From: Melanocharis versteri
Lineage: Eukaryota > Chordata > Aves > Passeriformes > Melanocharitidae
Length of the DNA: 64,000 nucleotides
Assembly: GCA_013397845.1 (NCBI GenBank)
Contig: VZTG01007794.1
Coordinates: forward strand, 1,250,082-1,314,081
Direction of reading: 5' to 3'
The position numbers were made by a program, and so were the translations under genes. Of the stretch, positions 1 to 12,500 are shown in pieces (position 1 is the stretch's first letter; every line of letters begins with the position of its first letter). The notes below the pieces were generated by a model. The model had not been told where the DNA came from and did no database searches. It worked only from the letters and a program-made list of their open reading frames with translations.

Positions 1-3000
1 TTCTTACTCCTCAAACTGGAAGAGAAAAGAGCTAGTGAGAAAGTGGATCTGCATTTACAGAACTGGTCTAACTACAGAGGTGAAAATGCATACCTGGGAA
101 TTCAGTTTCAAAAAAGATTAGGGAAAGAATGAACCAACTTTATGCACACAGTTACCCAATCCATTCGGCTTTGAATTTTCCTTCATCTGGAATCTATTCA
201 AATTATGTAGATTGGAACACCAAAAAAAACCTCCAAAAGATAGAAACCTTTTAGTTTTGCTTCATATTCTTTTTACTCTTGGCTAGTTTCTACCTTTACA
301 GCTGCTTTATAAGAAATTCTGTACTTTCTGCTATCCACTAATTTCTACTATGAACACAATCTATAGAATGGGAATTTGACGAATTTAAGAAGACAGTTTG
401 CTTTGAGGTTGAAAATTCATAAAAACGGACTCTGCTACATAACAGACAAGAACTTATTTCTGCAAGATTAATATCCGTGAAGTTACATATGATGACCAAC
501 TCCACTGGACTCTTCACATGTCACCTTAGTCCTGCAAACTATACATCTTTCGATTCAAGTTTGCCTCAGTAGCATGCGACAACTGTACCATTTAAGATGG
601 ACGTCTACTTCTTTTAATGCCATATTTCACTGAGTAAAAGCACACCAAAAGGGCTGGATATTTCCATAACACTGAAAAGGTTGATTCCATATCCTGTTTA
701 ATGACTGCAACTTAAAGTAATCTCTTTCTTAGAAACTTGCTTATTTAATTTTGAACTATATTCATTTGAAGCATGTATTCACACAGAGATAGGAATGGTA
801 CTGAAACACTTATCTTGTTCACTTTCAGGAGTGCAACTATTATGATTGCCAAAACATTTTTGCTCCAAAAGAAATTCTGACTGATCAATTAGATCTTGCT
901 TCTTCCACAAAACAATTATACCAGGGCCTGTCATACTGTCCCTGGAAAAAACACGTATTGACAGAGATTTCTTCTCAAACGAATATCACAATACCTCTTT
1001 ATTCAAATGTAAATGTTACGTCCCAAGTTCAGCCAAAATCGTTTCGACACAAGAAATTTTCTGAAGATCCAGAACAACAGCAGCTAGAAAATTAGGCCAG
1101 AATGCACTTTGTGGGACCGTGTTGCAAAAAGACCACTGCTATTTGTAGCTGCATACAAAGGAGAAACAAATGTGTTAAGAAGTAACCGTTGTCAACAGTA
1201 TTTTGCTGTGATTATTAGTATCTAAGTGATGGATGAAAATCTGAGTCAAAACACATTATTATTATTTGTTGTTCTGCTTTTACTAAATAGTATAGTCAGA
1301 TCTCTATTCTCAAAATTGGAAGAGAAAAATCACTATTTTTATTTAGTGGAAATTCTTCAATATAAATATAAGGAACTGGGAGATTTATTTGTTGTAGCTG
1401 CTATTCCTTCTGCTTTTCTTCACCTATATTTGTAAACTTCATAACCAATTTATAGAATTTAGGAATTAATCCTGAAAATCTACTACAGTTTTCACATGGA
1501 AATTAAAATTAGATTACACTGATTCTTTAAAGCAGTTTATGATATTAGTCTTGTCACTTATTAGTTGGATTTTAAATTAGTAGAGAGCAAGATGACAATT
1601 AAAAATATGTTAAAAGAGCCACCTCTTAAAATGCTGGTAAAGTATACTGTTCATGTTTCAAACACCTGATAATCTCTGCCATATTTACATATTCTAAAAT
1701 ATTAAATAAGACAAATGCTATGATTGCCCTGTTTTCTCTCTCTGTTGTCTGCAAAACAGCAGCAGAAGGTAAGGCATTGCCTGCAGCATGACCACTCTGC
1801 TTTCAAATCACTTTTGTGTTCTGGATTAATGCTTTCAGTCTTTCCTAGTGTATAATCACTGCTGCTGCAGCAGAGAATGAGCAACATTTTCCAGTAGATC
1901 TTTGGTTCCATTTGGTTCTGATAGAGGAAAGGTTATCCTAAAAACTTACAAAGCACTTTTAAATTATACTAGATACTCATAATTCTACAGAAGAGCAGAC
2001 AGGAGTAAAAAGTGGGGGGAAAAATTTTTTCTTCTGAAAGTAACTTGAATCCTCAGTCTTACATATGGTAAGAATCCACCACAACTAAAGAAATCAAAAG
2101 GGAGGTGAGATAAATGGAAAGATTGTGTGGTTACACAGATTAGGGACGCAGTTGCAGCATTTTGAATTTCTTTGTTCTCTGAGCTATAAATGATGATGAC
2201 AGTCCAAGGTTACAGAAGAACAGGATGAGGTACAGACAGAAATCTGAAAAGGAAGAGGAAAGAAGCAGTTCTGGATGACTGAAAAGAACACATAAAGTGC
2301 TTGCAAGAAAGAAAATTTTAGACAGACAGAGAATAAAGAGATGGCAGTGAAAAAAAAATTAAAAATCAATATTTTAAAGAAATGAGCATACAGGAGTGGC
2401 TGCTTTAATATACGCAAGCTCTGCTCCTCTCAGGTGGTCAATGAAGAAAAAAAGCAAACAGAATTTTTCGGAGTAAGGGCTGTCTAGTCCAAGTAAACTT
2501 TAACTGCATTTTGCCTCTGACTACTGGCAAGAGGTAGCCTGGATGATTGGATTTGCAGAGTTGCCTCTCAGCCTCCTCTTTACTTCATCCTCTACCTCCA
2601 CAAACACGCCAAAGCTCCTTCCAGTGCCTGTTACACTTAATGTGGAGCGGAAAACAGAACAAGAGAGCATAGATGGACTTTTTGGAACCAAAAGGAAAAG
2701 ACTCCACAGTGATCCTTGAGGAAGTCTAATCCATATCACAGCACAAGCCATTACCAGTCTGGATACTCTGGCCAGAACAGTCAATTGATATTGGAGGAAA
2801 TATTTCACAGTAGTCTTGCTGCAGCTGCTCCCAGCTCATCCTGAGGCAGTCACTGCTTCCCTGAAAGGCTAGTGGTGCCTGGAAACTGTCAGTATTCCTC
2901 TGGTTACTATGATTTTCAGTAAGATTTGTCTGTTTATACAAGTTAAATGATGGTAAACCCCCAAAATACAACTATTACGTGGCATAATGGAATCCACAGC

Positions 3001-3381
3001 TGTACTCTACATTCACATCACGGAATAACTTCCTCCCTCCTTCCTCCCCAGCTACCCCCTCCCTTTTTTTTTTAATATGGTAAGACAATTCATACAAGTT
3101 AGAGCAGAGAACAGCCGAAGCAGCCCACACACATATGTACTAGGTTTAAATTCTTTGGAAGACTATGTTGTTCAAGCTTTCCCTTTATTTATCCAAAATG
3201 GCACAAGCAAAATATGTTAAAAAAAACCAACTTGACAGAATAGTTGGGGAGGGGGAAGGCGTGGTCATTTCATAAGGAAAGAATATTACTTTCACACAAC
3301 CTAGTGTCATTTTTATGTTTACACAACACAACTGGTACAGTTGAGCATATCACGTACTGACAGATTAACAGGACCTCCTAC
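1..3381 (-). other. SDCCAG8 intron 16 (3' part outside window)
   Basis: AT-rich intron with no further SDCCAG8 exon. It holds a plus-strand open frame at 829-1095 that follows a good splice acceptor (reported as a finding), a pyrimidine-rich tract at about 3030-3073, and several A- or T-runs. Nothing else is recognisable. Confidence 0.8.
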
Positions 3382-3513
3382 CTTGACTTCATTCTCTCAT
3401 GCATTCTCCCATGCTGGATACATTGTTGGTCCAATTCATCATTCCGTTTCTGCATCTTCTCCAATCTGCCATGAAGATACTCTTTTTCCTGACTAAGCTG
3501 GTTGACTTCAGAT
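3382..3513 (-). CDS. SDCCAG8: SDCCAG8 exon 16
   Basis: 132 bases, phase 2 to phase 2, TTCTGTAG acceptor and GTAGGA donor. It encodes SEVNQLSQEKEYLHGRLEKM, QKRNDELDQQCIQHGRMHER and MKS. Human has SEIAQLSQEKRYTYDKLGKL and QRRNEELEEQCVQHGRVHET. The split Arg at its end needs a base from exon 17. I searched 1-3381 on the minus strand for the expected leucine- and glutamine-rich exon 17 and did not find it. Confidence 0.96.
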
Positions 3514-6500
3514 CTACAGAAGTAAAACAAAGCGATGATGGATGTTGTCAGATTTCATCCTGCAGTGTGCCATCAATATGTAGCTTCAGCATTTATAAAA
3601 TTTCATACATTTATATGTAATGCATAAACAAGCTATTACTAGAACTTACAGAAACAAAACACGGTTTCAGATAATCTTAAGACAAAAGAACACAATACTG
3701 GTGGGTATCTTCTAAATATGCCACTGGCAATCACTCAGTCATAGGTTGGCTACGCTAATTCCAGCCTAATTTAAACGGGCATGCCATTTGGCATTATGAG
3801 TTAATGTTAAATAAGATCAATAAATGTAAATTCATACTTGTTAAGCAGGAATTTGGCTAACATTTTGAAAGCACATTTCAACTTCTTTATCAGCAAAAGC
3901 TAACATTTAGTTTAAAAACACAGCTACTAAAACCTTGTTCAACCTTTACTCCGCTTTATAGGTTGAACTCTCAACAGTTCACAGGTTGAACTCTCAACAG
4001 TGGTACTGTTTTAGAAACTTTATTAACCTCCTATGTCTAAAATAACATTGCACAGATTAAAAAACACATCAACAACAAAAAACCCCCATAAACCCCTCCC
4101 CCACAAAACCCACCCAAACCCAAGCAGAAAACCAAACCCGTATTAAAAGGAAAATTAACAAAACTTTGAGAAACAAGGGAAAAATCATACAGGCACAGAC
4201 TAATCTACATAAAACTCAGCACAGCCTTTAAGAATATTAGTCACTTCTAAGCAATTCTTATTCTTCACGGGTGAGCAGAGACACCAGATCCATGAATGAC
4301 CTGGGACTGCTACTTGCTACATCTCTAACCATCAGCCCATGGAGAAACAGGCATGAGCTGTTTCTTAATATCAGGAAAAGACCTCAGATTAAATTGTGAT
4401 AAAATATACATTATGCACTTGTACAATTTTAACTCTTTGGAAAAGGTTAATGAGAACATGTCAGAATCTGCTATACCATCAGAAAGTACGAATCAAAAGC
4501 AAGCAAATTTGATTTATGGCATCTGCCACTCCATATCTCAAGGTTAAAAAGCTTCAGATATATCTTTAAATCATAAACTTAAATATGCTGCAATTACAGC
4601 AGAAAGATACTTTACCTTCCTGGCTGTTACAGAATGCAACAACAACTGACATTCTGAAAAATACAACAAAGTGCAGGAAGGAAGGAATACTCCTCCTTCA
4701 AAAACATGTTGTTACATTGACAAGTCAAATCTAGAAATGACAACATGATCTTTTCATGTTTAAATAGAGAACAATGCATGGTATCATCTGTGAATCTAAA
4801 AGAACTTAGCAAGGGAAACTTTGGACCGAGACTGTATGTAATTGAATTTAGATTGAGAGTTACAGCTCTATTAAGGAAGATCACAGACAAATACATCAGA
4901 ATTGTGCTGATAGATTTGTACATCAAACTTCAGCGCACAGGAGTTTCCTGGATGGGTACATAATAATGGGCAGGATGTTATAGGAAGGCAGCAGAAACTG
5001 AATTTTTCCACTGATCATTTTACAGAAATACTAGTAACTTAAATGTCAGCATTAACAAAGCATTGCCAGCTGGACCAACTGCTACCACACAATGTGAATG
5101 CAGTCTGTACTTGATACTGATACTGTAAGACAGACAACCAGTGGATAAAAGCAAAGGTTCACTGCAGAGCAGCTCAAAGAGACCTGACGTGACAAAGCCC
5201 AACCAAGCGATAACAGCGACTAAATTCTGCGTTTCATTTTTTGCCAGCAAAATTCAGCAACATGTAGGAATACTGTAAATTATCACTTCTGTAGGGTTTC
5301 CCAACTGGGAGAGCCTGCTTCTTTTTCTGTATTTATATGTGACTGTCTCATTCATGGAAACAGCAGAAGCAACTTTCAAGGTGATAAAAGTCTCAAGGTT
5401 TTACAAGGACTTATTCATCTCCATCACATCTGAAGGTGCCCAAAGTCTTTCTGGAAAGATCAAGTAATTCAAATCAACCAAAACCAAAATGCTACTGAAA
5501 ACTACCATTAATAAAACAAAAGTAAGTAATGGATTAATTAAAAACATGAGTAGCATAATCCCCAATCTCTAAAATATAGCTCTAAACGCCTGATGCTTTG
5601 AAGCACTTTATGAGTGTTGTCTTCTCCTAAAACATATTTTGTAATTACAGTTGAACTCAGCGAAAAAAAAATTCATTCCAATTATGACATTATTTACACA
5701 ATTTCCTTTCCATGTAACTATCTAAGAGTCTGACCACCAAGACTCAAGTATTTAATGACACTGAAGTTTTGAAGGACAGCAAATATGAAGGACAGAGTGC
5801 TTAGTAAGGTCCATGTTAAAAGGTTCATGTGTGCTGGCATTTAAGCGAGAACACCAGTCCAGTGCAATACTGCACACCAAGAGTCTCACATCATCATTTG
5901 TCAACAATTCCCTCTGCATCTTTAAACACACCTTTCATCCACGTCAGTTTCCAAAGATTAAGATAGGACAGCTAATTCTGTGTAACATTTAAGTAATTTC
6001 ACACATTGTTGGGTTAAAAAAAAACCCAAAACAAACGAACCATAATTGTAATAAGGCTGATAACTGCACTGAATGCTATAGCACATTTATAGAAGAGTAG
6101 GAATTCCACCCAGCCAGAGGCAGGACCAGTCCCGTGCAAATGCTTCTGAATGACTCTGCTCCCAAGGTATCAGCATGAAAAGAGATGGGGGCAAGTGTCA
6201 AAGCACACAGAGCTGAAATTCAGAGATAGTTCACTCATAATGAGGGGGCAGAGGCACAGAGGCAAATTAGAGAAATCTATGCACTAATCACTGTGTCTGA
6301 TGGATCCTGCACAACTAAAGGACACAGCATGGATGTGCTGATGTTGCTCCACCAGAGCTACTCTGGGTCCAACAGTCTGAGCAATAAGCTGGGGTGGACT
6401 CAGGAGAAACTGAAGCATGCAGGCATTCGGAGTGCTGCCATCGGAGCTGAGCTCAGCAGGAAGGGGCACTTTGCAAACTCAGGCTGGCCCCACAAGTCAG

Positions 6501-9500
6501 GCAGTCACGGACCTGTGTGTGCTTCTGATATCTGATACACTCCAATGACCTGTATGAAATCACTGTTATTTTGAAACTACACAGAGCAAAGCTACAACAT
6601 CACATGAAAATGTAAAATGCATGCTTGTAATTGGATGCATAACAGATTTTGCCAAATCTCATTTACTTGTCACTATATCAATAATAATTGATGGGGGCAG
6701 GAGCAACAACAGCAACAAAAACCCCTCTACAATTCCGGATCCATTTAACTACCTCAACTTCTGTTTAAAAACCACTTTAAGGTTTTATCTACCATCTTTG
6801 CTGGAAGAGTCTTTGAATAAAACCCAAACAGGTTATCCTCCAAAACACTTAAATACTAAAGGCAAAAAAATGAGGAAATGTTAAATAGCCACAATTCAAA
6901 GTCAATTTTGGGATATCTTTAGGATGAGCTGATTTTTGAACACTAAGGAGGCAATGCTGCCTTTATTCCTCTGAACTAGCTTTTACATTTCAGTGCTTTT
7001 TAAACATTGCCTTTTCCTGCTCTCAAAACCAATTGTTTACTTACACAGAAATTAAATACACACTCTAAAATATTTTCTGCTGATGCAGTATTGTTGCATA
7101 TAATTTTAATGACTGAACCTTCAGAAGACTCTTCCCCATCTTCATACAGCTACCTTCAACAAACATTTCACCCCTGGTATTGAGTGCAATGACTGCAGTC
7201 AACCAAACATGCAGAAAAATAGTTCAGCCGGGTATGTGTTCTTTACTTCAATTAAACTCACACAGTTGGATGCCTACTGTTGCCAAACCAGTAATATAAT
7301 TTATACATTATAGTCCAAACAGTAAAACTACACTAAAAGTCATTTAACAATATTTATAACACCATAAAATACAGTGTTAAAATATATGAACTGCAATATG
7401 TACCAAAATTATAAAATTTGTTTCTCATCATCAGTGATTAAAACCAGGATCATTGCTCTAGCTTCAATACTCACAACCCTGGTGACAGATTAGAATTCAA
7501 ATCTTAATGATCAATTTACAATTAACAAGATAGAAGTGAAACAAATTAAACCAACCATTATATATAACGAGACCCAATGGACTCCCATTGTTCCCCTTAA
7601 TTACAAAACGCAAATCACAAATACACAGTGGGTAGTGTTAAGCATTAATCTACAACCTAGAAACTCAGACAGTGACAATCAGAGGGAAAAAAAGAACAAA
7701 ACAAGAGAGAAACAGAGAAGAAATCAACAAAGGACTATATTTTTAAACATGCCTATGCATACGAAAACCTTCACAGACACTATCTTTTTTCTGCACAGCT
7801 TGAGGGGTTTATAATTCGTCTGACATTGTCTTTCTGACGCCTTTCTGTGTAGGGACTAGCTCAAAAAATGGCTCCAGCTTACATATAAACACAAAAACTT
7901 CAGTTTAGATTTCTCAGAAAACCTGCATTAAGTATAAAAATATATGTGCCATTCAGATGCATTCCACTGAAATTGTACAAATACATAGTTGTCACAGAAA
8001 AATCTGAAATGTCTCTTATTACAAATGGGTACTTCCTATCAAACCCAAGAAAATTAAAATAAACTTACTATTGCATCTGTTATTAAAAGAGCTTGAGTGC
8101 TCCACCAATTAAATCATGGTAATGGTAGCATACAGTTATTTCATAAACACATGGAAACTAAGGCACAAAGATTCTAGAAGTACCGTAAGAAAATACACAT
8201 CCAGGTCCAAAATTCAGTTTATGGTAAGGTCAAAAATATGGAAAAAATGGAAAAATAGTTCCCATGAAAATAGGTCACACTGCTGCTTTGTGATCTGCTT
8301 TTCATTAATGTACATAAGAACTAAGTTACAAAATCTTCCCCAAATTATTACTTTTTTCCACAAGACAAACTACAGTATTCTGTTCTAGAATGTGGTTTTA
8401 CACTACATTCAGTGACAATGAGCACGAAGATTGCCATTTGAAGAGGTGCTACTGAGAGATACATGCTGATCATGCATTAGAACTTGGCTAAAATAATTTT
8501 CTGCACCTGATCTCCTGATCACATCACTTTCAGAAGCCATCTACACTAGTCTGTCATTTTCCACCATCTCCAGTTCCACCTTTCTGTTCTCATTTTTACC
8601 TTCTTTCTTTGTCTCTACCTACTTCTCTATCCCTGCTACTGACTGCAGCAGCTCCCACTCCAATGAAGGCAAGCTCAAGCTATTTTAGGACCACTTCTCA
8701 GAACCACTTTCATGCATGCTTCCTTACAGTTTCTTGTGTAAAACATACCACTTCCTGGAGATGCGAGAGGGCTCCTTTTCCCATTTTCAGGTCCTTGACA
8801 TAGTCAGCTAATGCAGCTAGGTGGAGAAACACTTGGCAATCTCTAGTATTTATTTTCAGAGAATAATGTGTTTTCACAGTATATTTTCTGTCTTTTCTTC
8901 ATCCTTTACAGTTACTAGTCTGTGACTGTGAGCTTAAGCAACAAAGTCTGTGTGCTTTTTTATTGCTGGAATAATAATATGATTTGAATCTATTTAGATT
9001 TTGTATTACTTTAGCAGAAGAGCTCTGCTTTTTCAGAAGAAAAATTCAGTTTGCTTCTCTCTCAAGTACCCCTTTCAACATTTGCATGGGAAAATTGCTT
9101 AGAGTTCCTCAAGTTTCTCTTTTCTTCCTCAAACAGTCTGGATGGGATTCATCTCCCAACTTCAGCCACTTAACAGCTAGTCAACACTTCATATTCAGTG
9201 GGAAGTAGGATGGGCAGTGGAGGCAGTACCCGTGGGAAGCACCATATATTTTATTTATTACAGACTTATATATATGTGTGTGTGTCTGTCATCTACTTAA
9301 ATCATTCCCCTCTGACCATACCTAGGAAGAGGGTACTGGGGTAAATGAGCTCTCTCCCTGAGTGAGTGTTGCCTCCTTTACATTACCTCAAGAGGATGAT
9401 TAAATCCACCCAGGAGAAGAAGAATCCTATCTTGAAAACCAATTTTATCTTTGCTGAGTGTTTTCCCTACTTCTCATCAGCCATGAGATGAATCTTAGCC

Positions 9501-12500
9501 TTAATTACCAAATTCCCTTTGCATGTAATTTACAGAAGCTACAGAATGCCAACTTTACACAGAAGTCCAGTTTACCACTCTAAATATGAACCCAAAAAGT
9601 TTCAACAGATACTATTTTCACACTTAAAAACGTAAAATCAAATTATTTGCTGCTAAAGAACTACAAAATTCACATTTTCTTTAGAAGATAGTTCTGTTTT
9701 ACAAAACTTTTGAATAGATACCTCCATAGCTTTGTATTTCTTTAAATTATTATTACTTCCAGGTTTTGCTCTCTTCCTCAATTTTTAATGGCTTTGAATT
9801 TAGATCTGTTATTGATTGATAACAAGCAGCAGCAGAATTAGAGCATCAACAACAGGCAATTTTGATGACAATTATTCTATAGACAATATGCAGTGTGTAG
9901 TGTAGTACTGTGAAAGGAGCTTTAAGTAAATAATTACAATGACAACAGTTTTGACATAATTGAATCCTTAGCATTTTTCACATAACTTCAGACAAACTTG
10001 TATTGTAGCTTTCTTAACAATTCTCTACTCTTCATATTAAGAATATGAACACAAGGAAGAAAATAGTATGCAATTTTTACATAGGAGTTGTCCAAGAAAC
10101 TTGAATTAATAGCCAGAAACATAATCTTAAGGGGCTGATACTATACTGAATTCTTAAGGGGCATATATTATATTATGGATATGATATGTAATACCTGGGA
10201 CAAAAGGAATAATAATAAATACTAAAATACAAATAAAAAAATAAATAATCATATCCTAGTAATAAAAGGAACAGGTTAAGAAAAATATACTAACCTGTAC
10301 TTTTCTGACATTTGCTCCAACTTCTTTGCCAACACAAAACATTCATCCTTTAATTTTGCTATGAATGTATTCTGTGAGGTCAGCAATGAATCCAGTTCTT
10401 CTACTAGAAACCATAAAATTATGATACCATAAAATTAAAATTATATAAATTTATAGATAACATAGAAACAATTTTATAGATTCTTAATTTCTTTCTTCTA
10501 GTTCGTTCTAGTTCTGAAATGTTTTTTAAACTTCAGCTACTTGGACATCATCACTTACCAAATTAAGGTTCTATGTCAGAATTAGCTAAAGTGTTAAAGC
10601 AATGTTGCCACTGAATCTGGTCTTGTAAGAGAAGAATCACTGTGAAGACTAAATATCTAATCTGGTGGGCTTGCTTTTTAGCTAGAAGTTCACTGACATT
10701 TCTAGGAGGAATAAAATTGGCAAGCCATGATTTAGCAGACTTTTGCTTGCTCAACTGGTGCAGAGGATACACCAGCAACCCAAATGCTCACACTGTAGAC
10801 TCATTTCAGTATCTCCTTAAAAAAGCAGTTCTTTTATTTACCGTGTCCTGAGCTTACCATGAATAATGTAATTTTTCATTCTTAAATGACAGGATTTAGA
10901 CTTACTGCCCAGTGACAGCTGGAATGAAACAATTTTATAAAGTAATTTTCAGTTACTATCAGTTTGGGCTGGACCTAAACTCACAACCTAGAATCCAGGT
11001 ATCTTTATGTTTTCAAAAGGAAGATACTGCAAAATGATGTTTCATGATTTCTGCTTTTAAAATCAGTGAAAACATGACCACTCTTACCCAAATTCCTTGT
11101 ATGCGTGTAGGATCATAATAAACAAGGTTTTCTTTATATACATTATAAATGACTTTAATTTTCAACTTCTTCTAATCCTACTAGAGATATATAAAACCAG
11201 ACCCAGACATAATATTGTTCATTTTTGTATACTGGGACAATTTATGCACCATGAGGGCAAATTACATTTCTCTCCTGCAAAATTACACACGGTCATATGC
11301 AGATGTGCTGGCTAAAGGAGGAAAAAATGATTCTGAGAGCTTCTTTTCTTCTCCTACAGTGTAGACAGCAGCCATAATGTAGCTGTTTGCATTCCCTGAA
11401 CACAGGGAAAGGTCCTCTAGTACTGAGATAATACTAAAAAAAAAGGCAGAAAATCAAATAGCAGAGATAAACATGCATGCTACTTTACGTATTATCCAAC
11501 ACTGCTTGGGATTAACACATGTTACATAGTTTTCCTGAAAGTACTGCATGACTGATGAGTAAATATGGTATTTTGTTAAAGACATAAGTGTATCATGTTC
11601 CTTAACAGCTGAAGCTCCTCCTTCCTTCCATGCTCATGGGTTACAGATTTCACCTCTTAAAAATTCCTTTTTTTTTTTTTGCTTGTTTATTTATAATATG
11701 CACCTCTATTAATGTTGTTGGCACAGTACTTCATAATAACAAAAAGCTCTATTTTTTTCTGTTTGGAAAACTCATTTTACTTCCAGATTAAAGTTAGATG
11801 TTATTGATGGGCTAAGTCAATGCAATGAAGTCTCTTATTATGAGAACCTGAAGTATGCAAGGGATTAAACATCTTTCTTCTAGAGTGAGGATGTGGAGGG
11901 GGCACATGGTAATGCTAAAAATGTTTGAGGCTGCAAAGATTAAATAAAGGAACATATCAATTTGGAGCCAGTGAATTACATCCAGCTGCGACAGTGAATT
12001 AAGAACCGATTAATGGCTAAAGCTTTTCTCCAGTTTGGATGCCGAAGCAAACTCATTAAGCTTTTAGAGTAGCTATAATGTGTGTACTGTGGGAACTGTT
12101 CAATGCTATTCAGGAGACTTTAACTGTAAGCTCAGAGCATTTCCCGCAGAGCTTCTGATGCTATTTTCTTTATATAACATGTGTGCCTGAAAATCCAGCC
12201 AAAAACAAGCCCTTTGTTTTTCTACTTTGTTGTGGTCTCTCTCAGCTTTACGTTTCTTGAACACAGGTAAATAAACTCATAATCCAGATGGTGCAGCAGA
12301 TGTGAGAGCAGCACTCTGAAATCAACAGACAGTGGGCAATACTTTCCATTTTCTCTTTTAAACGCTAACTAATATGTAATTCGGAATCTCCGGTGTAGTT
12401 AGCATCTGCTCCCTTCGGCCAGCCAAAGGTTACAGGTGTTCCTGATGTCATTTCACAGTAAGGCGTGGGCCTGGCTTGTGAGTGAGTGCCCAGGCTCTAA

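Larger units (their letters stand above)
3514..10294 (-). other. SDCCAG8 intron 15
   Basis: 6.8 kb intron. It contains a 23-base-period duplication with hairpin potential at 3937-4001, A/C-rich tracts at about 4056-4140 and 6015-6042, a (TA)/(TG) dinucleotide stretch at 9266-9290, and a somewhat GC-richer patch around 6280-6530 that is open on both strands but matches nothing I know. Confidence 0.8.

Noticed and set aside
2521..2971. Two overlapping minus-strand open frames downstream of exon 16, tested as exon 17
   Set aside because: Neither resembles the expected leucine/glutamine-rich C-terminal coiled coil of SDCCAG8.
11892..11905. Further CTCF-like word (GGAGGGGGCAC) in intron 14
   Set aside because: Only the downstream half matches the consensus; three mismatches in the upstream half make it too weak to list.
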